Source: Bacteroidota bacterium | Lineage (GTDB): Bacteria > Bacteroidota > Bacteroidia > UKL13-3 | NCBI GenBank assembly: GCA_010027395.1 | Contig: RGVD01000175.1 | Location: 1-5,550 of the forward strand | DNA: 5,550 bases | Direction: 5' to 3' | Shown here: positions 1 through 5,550 of the stretch, one piece after another | How positions within the stretch are numbered: position 1 is the stretch's first letter | How the letters are laid out: each line of letters opens with the position of its first letter | Program-made: the position numbers and the translations under genes | The notes under the pieces: generated by a model | What the model was told of the DNA's origin: nothing | Database searches by the model: none | Seen by the model: the letters and a program-made list of their open reading frames with translations, nothing else

Positions 1-182
1 AAATCGGCTTCATCATTTTCGTATTCTTTGCTAATGTCTATGCCATAATACTGGCAGTTTGGATAAACCGATTTGGTTTTGGTGGCACTGTGACTGCCAG
101 CACCCACATCTAGCAAATTAAAAGAACCTATCTTAAAATTATTGGGTAAAAATCTAAACTTATGAGGGGTAATTAATGCCAT
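1..182 (-). CDS. SAM-dependent methyltransferase, class I (N-terminal 60 codons; gene continues past base 1)
   Basis: Only the first 60 residues are present, read leftward from the ATG at 182-180. Residues 23-30 (LLDVGAGS) form the glycine-rich motif I of Rossmann-fold class I methyltransferases, which binds S-adenosylmethionine. Residues 46-51 (YGIDIS) end strand beta-2 with the acidic residue (D49) that usually contacts the ribose hydroxyls. The short N-terminal part (PHKFRFLP, then a strand) resembles methyltransferases of Bacteroidota polysaccharide clusters. The gene lies 37 bases downstream of the glycosyltransferase on the same strand, so it is probably in the same operon and may methylate a glycan or lipid-linked sugar; that role is inferred from context. 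No Shine-Dalgarno is visible, and this ATG is the only one suitably placed before motif I. The acceptor cannot be determined because the C-terminal part lies outside the window. Confidence 0.82.
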   Translation of the reverse strand, partial: MALITPHKFRFLPNNFKIGSFNLLDVGAGSHSATKTKSVYPNCQYYGIDISKEYENDEAD

Positions 183-219
183 GATGGAATATTGAATGTA
201 CGTTTGAATATATTAATTA

Positions 220-1032
220 TTACGTGTTTCCAGTTTGATTTTTGAATTTTAACTTACGATAACCTTTAAAAACACTTGTATTACTTAGCATCCTTATCAG
301 TTTTACTTTGAGCCAAAGCAAAGGATAAAACAACACATTTTTAACAGAAACTAAAACAGGAAAATGTTTAAACCCAAAGCTCAAATACTCGCGATATCCT
401 TGCATTCGCTTTACATAAGTAGCACCTTGAATATCGTAGTAGGCAATGGTTTTATCAATAAAAAATGTCTGATTTGAATGGCTTTTAAAAATACGTGCAA
501 ACCATTCGGTGTCTGCCGCTAGCCGCAGGTTTGAGTCGTAATAACCAAATTGTAAAAAAGCATCTTTATGGGTAAAAGTGGCTTGATGGCAAATAGGATA
601 TTTAGTAAAAAAATCAGAGAAAGTCACCTTTTCTCCAGCTATATAATTTACCCCAGTTGGCTCATTTAGGGTTTGCACTTTGCCGTAAATAAACAAACAA
701 TCTGAAGGAATATTAGCATTAAAAACTTCGTCAAGAATATGTTCACTTATCAGAGAATCACCTGCATTTAGAAAATAAATCCAATCACCTTTAGCTGCCC
801 TTATACCCTTATTCATGGCGTCATAAATTCCCTTATCTGGTTCCGAAATAAGTGTACCAATATGACTTTGAAAACGTTTTGCCACCTGCAAAGTGTTATC
901 TTTCGAATTACCATCTACAATAACCAACTCAATGTTTTTATAGCTTTGGTTAATGGCTGATTGGAGTGTATCGGCCAACAGGTTTTCTGCATTGTAGCAA
1001 ACGGTAACTAAACTAATTAAAGGCTTATTCAT
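220..1032 (-). CDS. Glycosyltransferase family 2 (WfgS/WcaE-like)
   Basis: This is a complete 270-residue GT-A fold glycosyltransferase, a usual length for the cytoplasmic GT2 enzymes that extend O-antigen, capsule or exopolysaccharide units with nucleotide-sugar donors. Visible motifs are the first beta strand (ISLVTVCYNAE, residues 6-16), the nucleotide-binding acid in IVDGNSKDNT (D40 of residues 38-47), EPDKGIYDAMNKGI (64-77), and the metal-binding DxD equivalent LNAGD (88-92). CHQATF (148-153) and AADTEW (172-177, with D174 and E176 as the probable catalytic-base region) follow, as in WfgS/WcaE-like members. A hydrophobic basic C-terminal segment (about 222-245) could be a membrane-associating helix. 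The ATG directly abuts the stop codon of the upstream lipoprotein ORF, which suggests translational coupling, and a methyltransferase gene follows 37 bases downstream. Donor and acceptor sugars are unknown. The family assignment is secure; the pathway is inferred. Confidence 0.95.
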   Translation of the reverse strand: MNKPLISLVTVCYNAENLLADTLQSAINQSYKNIELVIVDGNSKDNTLQVAKRFQSHIGTLISEPDKGIYDAMNKGIRAAKGDWIYFLNAGDSLISEHILDEVFNANIPSDCLFIYGKVQTLNEPTGVNYIAGEKVTFSDFFTKYPICHQATFTHKDAFLQFGYYDSNLRLAADTEWFARIFKSHSNQTFFIDKTIAYYDIQGATYVKRMQGYREYLSFGFKHFPVLVSVKNVLFYPLLWLKVKLIRMLSNTSVFKGYRKLKFKNQTGNT

Positions 1033-1155
1033 CTACATTTTAGGGCAATGACATTTTTTATTTCGAGCCATACCTTTATGACCTTTACAGGATGAGATTG
1101 AGCCTACTAGCACAATTGACAGGAGTATAAAAATGATGTTCCTTTTTATTTTCAT
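1033..1155 (-). CDS. Very small predicted lipoprotein (40 aa)
   Basis: An ATG at 1155-1153 opens 40 codons that end in TAG at 1035-1033. The product has a basic N-terminus (MKIKR), a hydrophobic stretch (residues 7-19) and a lipobox-like ISSC (residues 20-23), so it reads as a signal-peptidase II substrate acylated at C23. The mature part would be only 18 residues, rich in Lys/His/Arg, with a C-terminal CHCPK motif (C35 and C37). Lys rather than Asp at +2 gives no inner-membrane retention signal by the enterobacterial rule, which may not apply here. The stop is followed with zero spacing by the ATG of the glycosyltransferase, so the two are probably co-transcribed and coupled. A TAnnTTTG-like -7 site lies just upstream. 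I do not recognise a family. It could instead be a leader ORF whose translation feeds the downstream gene. The lipoprotein architecture argues that it is real, but its shortness limits certainty. Confidence 0.62.
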   Translation of the reverse strand: MKIKRNIIFILLSIVLVGSISSCKGHKGMARNKKCHCPKM

Positions 1156-1224
1156 TACGTTTCAAAAATAAGAAATAATGATTAGTGAGAAAATTTATAT
1201 TTTTTTGCCACGTTATTCTACCAC
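1156..1224. other. Divergent intergenic region between two oppositely oriented genes
   Basis: These 69 A+T-rich bases separate the leftward lipoprotein operon from the rightward exported-protein gene and must hold the promoters of both unless transcription enters from elsewhere. On the plus strand, the stretch at 1196-1207 (TATATTTTTTTG) resembles the -7 consensus TAnnTTTG but with the wrong internal spacing, 18 bases before the ATG at 1225. No Shine-Dalgarno precedes either start. No operator-like inverted repeat is evident. Confidence 0.5.
1163..1170 (-). promoter_or_regulatory. Candidate Bacteroidota -7 promoter element for the lipoprotein/glycosyltransferase operon
   Basis: On the minus strand these bases read TATTTTTG, a perfect match to the Bacteroidota primary-sigma -7 consensus TAnnTTTG. 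Only seven bases separate it from the ATG at 1155, so the transcript would start within a few bases of the start codon and be nearly leaderless. No TTG-type -33 element is visible at the expected distance (about 19 bases further upstream), which weakens the call, and such an A/T-rich 8-mer can occur by chance. Confidence 0.35.
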
Positions 1225-2499
1225 ATGAACAAATACAACTTCATCCTATTTTTTATAATTTTCAGTTTAACAGCAATTGGGCAAACTGAATATAAAGTTG
1301 AAACCAATAATCTTGGTAAAGATGAACGATTTGAAAAATATCAAATCACCATGCCCCTATTTTGGCTGCAAGGTGATACTATTAAAACCCTTAGTTTTGA
1401 GAACATGCGTAAGGCAAAGGATATTCGCATAATTAAACCTAAAGGTTACACCAATTATGCCTATGGTTTTTTGTTCTTCACAGGCAAACAAGACAATCAA
1501 AACCCAGGATTTACCTCGGTACTAATAGGAGGCCCACAAACCAAGCACCCTCACATTTTCATAGACAATAATCACAACTATGATTTTACAGATGATGAAC
1601 GTTTGACCTTGCCTTACTATTATGAACCCGGAAAATTACTAGAACTAAAAAACGGTATGAATCCGCAAGGAAGCATACAAATTTTGCTAACAAAAAATAA
1701 CCTTTTTGGGAAGTATGAATTCAAGAAACAAATGGATGATTACTTTGATTTCTTTTATAAAGACAGAAAGTTTATTGGCACTGAACATTGTTACAGAGAA
1801 CAACGCTATGTGACCCGGTATGGCATTGCCAAAATCGGGAATGATTCATTTAAAATAGCCTTGTTTGATGCCAATAGTAATGGTAAATACAATGATGTTG
1901 ATACAGACAAGGTGGTAGTTAGTAATTACAACGACACGATTTTTGATACCAATAGTGATTTGTATAGTACTAAAATATCAAAAGATAAAAATCAAATGTT
2001 TTTTGAAAAGAATGGCTTCGTTTATGAAATACTAGAAATAAATCCAGCGGGTCAATTTATTAGATTTAAACCCGGAAGTAGCGATTTGTTATTTGGTAAA
2101 ATTATGACAGGCAAAAAGATTAAGAAGTTCGTTTTCACAAGGGCTGATGGCAAAAAGCAAAAAATAAAACGCTTACGTAAATATAATGTGTTTATGTACT
2201 TCACAAGCGAGTCGGCACAAAATTTCGAAAAGGATACGGCTTTGCTCAGAGTTATTGCCCAAACAGATTCCAATCATCTGAAAGTAATACTGTTCCTGTA
2301 TGTAAACAAAAGCTACGAACTTAGAATGTATGATTCACAGTCAAAACCAAATTATTTAGTGGCTTTGGGGAGTAAAGAAATCAGTAAAAAATTAGGCATT
2401 CGTGGATTACCTCAAAGTTTATGGCTCGGCAAAAGAAGAAAAGTTAAGGCTTATGGCATAAGACCCAATAAATTTCTGGGTGAATATTCAAAAGATTAA
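1225..2499 (+). CDS. Exported protein with two EF-hand-like loops and a cysteine-less thioredoxin-like C-terminal region; function unknown
   Basis: This 424-residue protein starts with a clear Sec signal peptide (MNKYN, a hydrophobic core of residues 6-18, probable cleavage after G19 before Q20), so it acts outside the cytoplasm. Two acidic 12-residue loops match EF-hand or dockerin-like calcium-binding spacing: residues 114-125 (DNNHNYDFTDDE) and 215-226 (DANSNGKYNDVD). Similar loops occur in exported Bacteroidota proteins that carry TlpA-like domains. Residues about 298-421 resemble a thioredoxin fold. There is a beta strand then FVFTRADGK, NVFMYFTSES where the WCxxC region would normally be, a long helix/strand part, and GIRGLPQSLW (391-400) with a probable cis-proline at P396, then a strand ending in a conserved-looking PNKFLGEY. 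The only cysteine in the whole protein is C189, so no dithiol redox chemistry is possible. It stands alone, with no clear operon partner. The fold assignment is inference from motif pattern; the biological role is unknown. Confidence 0.85.
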   Translation: MNKYNFILFFIIFSLTAIGQTEYKVETNNLGKDERFEKYQITMPLFWLQGDTIKTLSFENMRKAKDIRIIKPKGYTNYAYGFLFFTGKQDNQNPGFTSVLIGGPQTKHPHIFIDNNHNYDFTDDERLTLPYYYEPGKLLELKNGMNPQGSIQILLTKNNLFGKYEFKKQMDDYFDFFYKDRKFIGTEHCYREQRYVTRYGIAKIGNDSFKIALFDANSNGKYNDVDTDKVVVSNYNDTIFDTNSDLYSTKISKDKNQMFFEKNGFVYEILEINPAGQFIRFKPGSSDLLFGKIMTGKKIKKFVFTRADGKKQKIKRLRKYNVFMYFTSESAQNFEKDTALLRVIAQTDSNHLKVILFLYVNKSYELRMYDSQSKPNYLVALGSKEISKKLGIRGLPQSLWLGKRRKVKAYGIRPNKFLGEYSKD

Positions 2500-2729
2500 G
2501 CATCAGGTTTACAAAGATTTCAGATTTCCTAGCATCCTTTTTTACCTCTATTAAAAACCTAAAAGTCCTTTTGGGGTTTAACATTAATTTATTTAAAATA
2601 AAAAATATACAACTGGTATAGAAAAATAGACTATTAATATTTGTTTGAAATTCGAAATTAAAAAATTTCATTTGTAGGGATGTGTTAGTGATTTGACATT
2701 AAATACTTTTTAATACCCAAACCAAACGG
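2500..2729. other. A+T-rich intergenic region before the PLP-enzyme pseudogene
   Basis: These 230 bases separate two plus-strand genes. They contain an imperfect hairpin (2555-2579, listed separately) and a weak A/T-only stem at 2654-2669. No perfect TAnnTTTG match with a properly spaced -33 TTG was found, so the promoter of the downstream unit is not identified. I see no convincing small gene, RNA gene or riboswitch here; a minus-strand ORF that crosses it is rejected below. Confidence 0.5.
2555..2579 (+). terminator. Imperfect hairpin, possible terminator of the exported-protein gene
   Basis: The left arm (AAACC, T, AAAAG) pairs with the right arm (CTTTT, GG, GGTTT) across a very short TC loop. 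The centre has one T-G wobble and one bulged G, and the outer stem is AAACC/GGTTT. It starts 56 bases after the TAA at 2497-2499. No long T-tract follows, only TTTAACATTAATTTATTT, so intrinsic termination would be weak. It may equally be a chance structure in A+T-rich DNA. Confidence 0.3.
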
Positions 2730-2855
2730 ATGTTTACAAATCAAGAAATTCGACTTGACCTTTTAAAGCAAAGGGCATTTAACTTAAGGTGGGCAGCAGT
2801 GCCAGAAGGAGTAATTCCATTAACTGCCGCAGACCCAGATTTTCCATGCGCTCCA

Positions 2856-2858
2856 TAA
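2856..2858 (+). other. In-frame nonsense codon (TAA) at codon 43 of the PLP enzyme
   Basis: The codon sits directly after ADPDFPCAP and directly before IAEAI, both in the same frame and both typical of the family. Homologues usually read P-E-I here, so a single G-to-T change of GAA is the simplest explanation. No ATG, GTG or TTG in this frame lies between this stop and the T-run at 2924, so local reinitiation in frame is unlikely. Confidence 0.85.
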
Positions 2859-2923
2859 ATTGCAGAAGCCATTAGTAAATATGCCTCAGAAAGGTATTTC
2901 TCCTATGCACCTGCCGAAGGTCA

Positions 2924-2931
2924 TTTTTTTT
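2924..2931 (+). repeat. T8 homopolymer at the frameshift of the PLP enzyme
   Basis: Eight consecutive T follow CA. The upstream frame reads CAT TTT TTT TCA, while the downstream conserved frame needs TTC AGA GAA TCT GTG GCT AGG. Nine T, or six T, would restore a continuous frame (H-F-F-F-R-E-S or H-F-F-R-E-S), so the simplest lesion is loss of one T. The run in its upstream phase is also a T TTT TTT heptamer, formally compatible with a -1 ribosomal slip or with transcriptional slippage. Confidence 0.8.
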
Positions 2932-3870
2932 CAGAGAATCTGTGGCTAGGTTTCATACAAACAAGCGTCATGTTGCTACCAATCCGGATTTTATTATAGC
3001 CGTTGACAGCGCAGCCTATGGCATATTGATGACCTGCAAGGCTTTTATTTCTAAAGGAGATGAGGCTATTGTTTTAAATCCCGTTGATTTCTTATTTAAA
3101 TATTCAGTAGAATCATGCCAAGGTACTGCAGTTCCTTTGTCAGTTCCTCTTGCTCCGGACGGAATGATAAATATAGAGGCTTTGGAAAATGCCATCACCG
3201 CAAAAACAAAGCTGATTTGTCTTTGCAACCCTCTAAACCCAACTGGAAAAGTATTTACTAAATTCGAACTAGAGCAAATTGGCAATTTAGCGATTAAACA
3301 CAATCTAATCATTCTTTCTGATGAAATTTGGAGTGATATCGTTTTTGGCCCACATGCTTATACAAGCATTGCATCTGTGAGTGATGCAATCAAACAGCAA
3401 ACCATTATAGTAACTGGTTATAGTAAATCATACGGTTTGGCTGGCTTAAGAGTTGGATCGGTTATAGCTCCCAATGAAAAATTATACCAACAAGTGTTGC
3501 TTGCATCAGATCATCATTCTACCACACACGGCTGTAATGTATTGGCTCAAGTGGCTGTAAAATCTGCTCTTGACGATTGCGAAGACTGGCTGCATAGCTT
3601 TGTTAATCACCTCAAAAACATGAGGGATATTTGTGTAGATGACTTAAATAAAATAGTAGGAATAACTTGTCATTCTCCACAAGGATGCTATTTGGTTTTT
3701 CCAGACATTACCGATACTTTATTGCTAGAAAAAGCCAAAGTAGCTGTTGTTCCCGGATTAGGTAAGTGGTTTGGAGATAGAGCTGCGGGCCATATTCGAC
3801 TTAGTTTTGCCACCTCAGAAGAAATATTAAAAGAAGGTTTGGATCGAATAACAAAAGTACTGAACGAAAG

Positions 3871-5550
3871 ATGAAAGTAGTAATCATAGGAAGTGGAATA
3901 GCAGGAATGGCTTTGGCTGTAATACTGCGAAACAATGGTTTCGAAATTTCGATAAATGAAAGAGATTCAGAAATGCCTCGAAAGGGTCATGCCTTCCTAA
4001 TGCATCCTGATGCAATGGATATCTTAAATGATATTTCTGCTTTCAATCCCGGTATTGAAATACCTGGCCAAGTAATAGATAAAATTGTATTAAAAAGACC
4101 GGATAATGCCATCATTCAATCCACCGAACTTGAGTCTTGGATATGTATGAAACGTATTGACATTATTAAGTATCTGAATGATTTTATCTTTGAAAGTGAA
4201 ATACATTATAATAGAACATTCTCTCACTTCATTTATGAAAATGAAAAAGCCATAGCTGCTGCTTTTGCCAATGGAGATGTAGAATATGGAGATATATTTA
4301 TTGGTTGTGATGGTGCAAATTCAAGGGTAAGACAATCCCTTTTTGGTGATATAAATTTCACTCCAGTTCAAGTAAAAGAAATAGTTGGAGTCGTGCATAA
4401 TCCTAATTTAATTGCACGTTTACCAAGCACGTTTACAAAATATATTTGTAATAAAAATGGACTTGCCATAGGTTTAATTCCATGCTCAAATGAAGAGATG
4501 GTTTGGTTCATGCAGTTTGATGTGAACCTCCAGAAAAACCAAGATGAATCTCCTGAAAACCTGAGGTCACTGTGCTATGAACTCTTAAATCATTTCCCTG
4601 AAGAAGTGTTTGAAATTTTATCAAAAAATAATTTTAACAACAACTATGTATGGCACTCAACCGACTTTGATTTATTGCCAGCTTTTCATAAAAGTAATGT
4701 TGCCTTAATTGGAGACGCTGCGCATGTGGCTCTGCCATTTACAAGCGCAGGAACTACCAATGCCTTGCTAGATGCAAGTAAAATGGCAGAATTGCTTATT
4801 AATAATAAATCTACATTTGAGGATACTTGTCATAAATTTTATGAAGCTAGGGCAACCCAATTAAAAGAGCATATTAATTTGGGTAGGGAAATAAAAGATA
4901 ATTTCTTAAATGCCTCAGATGCAAAAGTTACTTTACCATTAATAACCCAATTAAATCAGAAAGAGATAGAGAAACCTGTCATTCAATTATTGTATTTTAC
5001 TGACCCCGTTTGTTCAACTTGTTGGCTAGTTCAACCCCAATTAAGAAAATTATCTTTGAGGTATAGCAAATATTTCGAGATTAAATATCACATGGGAGGA
5101 TTGCTTCCAAGTTGGCAAGGTTATAACAGTGGCAAAATTAAAAACCCCAATGATGCAGCTGAACATTGGAAAGAAATGGCCGAGAAGTACAATATGCCTA
5201 TCTCGCCAAATGTATGGTTGGAATCTCCTTTATCCTCTTCGTTTCCTCCTTCCATTGCAATCAAAGCAGCACAATTACAGAATAAAATCAAAGCTTTTCA
5301 TTTTCATCGAAGAATAAAAGAACTCTTATTTTTTGAAAGTAAAAACATCACCGATATTGATTTATTAATAGAAACGGCAATAGAGGTGGGCTTAGACAAA
5401 GTAAGACTTATTGATGATATTGGCAAAATGGCGTTAGTAAAATTTGAAGAAGATTTGGAGTATGCTATTGAATTAAACGTTAAAGTAATTCCTACTTTTA
5501 TTTTTTCTAATCAACAAAATGAAAGTATCATTTTGAGCGGCTACCAAGAA
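3871..5550 (+). CDS. FAD-dependent monooxygenase (PHBH-type) fused to a DsbA-family thiol-disulfide oxidoreductase domain (C-terminus beyond the window)
   Basis: One frame stays open for 560 codons from ATG 3871 to the window edge. Residues 1-about 350 form a complete group A flavoprotein monooxygenase. GSGIAG (7-12) is the FAD-binding dinucleotide motif and INER (28-31) supplies the ribose-binding E30. GCDGANSRVR (145-154) is the DG motif, and IGDAAHVALPFTSAG (280-294) is the GD motif that closes the FAD site. A C-terminal helix ends near residue 345. After a short linker, residues 368-560 look like a DsbA/FrnE-type domain (Thioredoxin_5-like). They contain YFTDPVCSTCW (375-385, catalytic C381 and C384), MGGLLPSW (408-415), a helical insert with SIAIKAAQLQ (461-470), and VKVIPTFIF (537-545) with probable cis-Pro P541. 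No ATG lies between codons 305 and 408, so the second domain has no obvious start of its own. The start overlaps the PLP-enzyme stop (ATGA), which indicates one operon and translational coupling. There is no signal peptide, so it is cytoplasmic. Substrate unknown. Confidence 0.9.
   Translation, partial: MKVVIIGSGIAGMALAVILRNNGFEISINERDSEMPRKGHAFLMHPDAMDILNDISAFNPGIEIPGQVIDKIVLKRPDNAIIQSTELESWICMKRIDIIKYLNDFIFESEIHYNRTFSHFIYENEKAIAAAFANGDVEYGDIFIGCDGANSRVRQSLFGDINFTPVQVKEIVGVVHNPNLIARLPSTFTKYICNKNGLAIGLIPCSNEEMVWFMQFDVNLQKNQDESPENLRSLCYELLNHFPEEVFEILSKNNFNNNYVWHSTDFDLLPAFHKSNVALIGDAAHVALPFTSAGTTNALLDASKMAELLINNKSTFEDTCHKFYEARATQLKEHINLGREIKDNFLNASDAKVTLPLITQLNQKEIEKPVIQLLYFTDPVCSTCWLVQPQLRKLSLRYSKYFEIKYHMGGLLPSWQGYNSGKIKNPNDAAEHWKEMAEKYNMPISPNVWLESPLSSSFPPSIAIKAAQLQNKIKAFHFHRRIKELLFFESKNITDIDLLIETAIEVGLDKVRLIDDIGKMALVKFEEDLEYAIELNVKVIPTFIFSNQQNESIILSGYQE

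Larger units (their letters stand above)
2730..3874 (+). pseudogene. PLP-dependent aminotransferase / C-S lyase-like (MalY/PatB-type, fold type I), disrupted by a nonsense codon and a frameshift
   Basis: Read through, this would be a 381-residue fold-type I PLP enzyme, the normal length for the family. It begins at ATG 2730 (MFTNQEIRLDLL) and reaches the family signature LTAADPDFPCAP (residues 31-42). It is then stopped by TAA at 2856-2858, where homologues usually have PEI, so GAA to TAA is likely. Reading continues to GH at 2919-2924, after which the frame is lost in a run of eight T (2924-2931). The correct frame resumes as FRESVARFH and stays open to TGA at 3872-3874. The 310 residues counted from the GTG at 2942 keep DSAAYG (22-27), NPLNPTG (96-102), LSDEIW with D127 binding the pyridine nitrogen, the Schiff-base lysine K162 in GYSKSYGLAGLRVG, and R286 in HIRLSFA for the substrate carboxylate. 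A product initiated at GTG 2942 would lack the N-terminal substrate segment and probably be inactive. The stop overlaps the next gene (ATGA). Substrate unknown; sequencing error at one or both sites cannot be excluded. Confidence 0.85.

Noticed and set aside
2052..2273. Minus-strand 73-codon ORF inside the exported-protein gene
   Set aside because: It lies fully antisense to a gene with a signal peptide and conserved motifs, and it shows no domain of its own.
2654..2669. Small inverted repeat GAAATT-AAAA-AATTTC
   Set aside because: It is a six-pair stem with one G-C pair in very A+T-rich sequence; it is too weak and too expected by chance to call a terminator or operator.
2444..2671. Minus-strand 75-codon ORF across the end of the exported-protein gene and the following spacer
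   Set aside because: It overlaps the real C-terminus, the composition is what A+T-rich DNA gives by chance (F/L/N/K-rich), and it has no motif or lipobox with proper spacing.
2693..2716. TTGACA followed by an A+T stretch, resembling a sigma-70 promoter
   Set aside because: No -10-like hexamer lies at 16-18 bases, and the spacing to TACTTTTT does not fit the Bacteroidota -33/-7 arrangement.
3016..3312. Minus-strand 98-codon ORF inside the PLP enzyme
   Set aside because: The plus strand here carries the NPLNPTG region of the PLP enzyme; the antisense frame has no recognisable feature.
2730..3874. Programmed frameshifting as the normal expression mode of the PLP enzyme
   Set aside because: The phase of the T-run permits a -1 slip, but the upstream in-frame TAA would block ribosomes before they reach it, so recoding alone cannot give a full-length product here.
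4951..5010. Possible separate start for a free-standing DsbA-like protein
   Set aside because: No ATG occurs in frame between codon 305 and codon 408 and the frame is continuous, so a single fused product is the simpler reading. A TTG at codon 374 is too close to the CxxC site to keep the first strand.
5129..5317. Plus-strand 62-codon ORF inside the DsbA-like domain
   Set aside because: It is out of frame with the long fusion ORF, which has family-specific motifs through this region.

Overview
The window is A+T-rich. None of its genes has a convincing Shine-Dalgarno sequence, one promoter-like site matches the Bacteroidota -7 consensus TAnnTTTG, and one secreted protein ends its signal peptide in a typical Bacteroidota 'G-Q' junction. 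Together these suggest a Bacteroidota genome, perhaps Flavobacteriia, Cytophagia or Sphingobacteriia. I cannot name a genus.

Left part (1-1155, minus strand): three genes read leftward. They are a 40-residue lipoprotein-like ORF (1155-1033), a family 2 glycosyltransferase (1032-220) whose ATG directly follows the lipoprotein stop codon, and the first 60 codons of a class I SAM-dependent methyltransferase (182 to beyond base 1). This looks like the start of a surface polysaccharide or glycan-modification operon. A 69-base divergent intergenic region separates it from the plus-strand genes.

Middle (1225-2499, plus strand): a 424-residue exported protein of unknown function. It has two EF-hand-like acidic loops and a C-terminal region that looks like a thioredoxin (TlpA/ResA-type) fold without its catalytic cysteines. 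An imperfect hairpin follows it.

Right part (2730 to beyond 5550, plus strand): a two-gene unit. The first gene encodes a fold-type I PLP enzyme (aminotransferase or C-S lyase, MalY/PatB-like). It carries an in-frame TAA at codon 43 and a one-base frameshift in a run of eight T, so as written it is a pseudogene, although its last 310 codons are open and conserved in motif. Its stop overlaps (ATGA) the start of an ORF that is open to the window edge. That ORF joins a PHBH-type FAD-dependent monooxygenase (about residues 1-350) to a DsbA-family thiol-disulfide oxidoreductase domain with a CSTC active site (from about residue 368). This monooxygenase-DsbA fusion, next to a PLP enzyme, is the most interesting content. 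It may be part of a small-molecule pathway, possibly involving sulfur chemistry, but the substrate cannot be read from the sequence. There are no tRNA, rRNA, CRISPR or mobile-element signatures.
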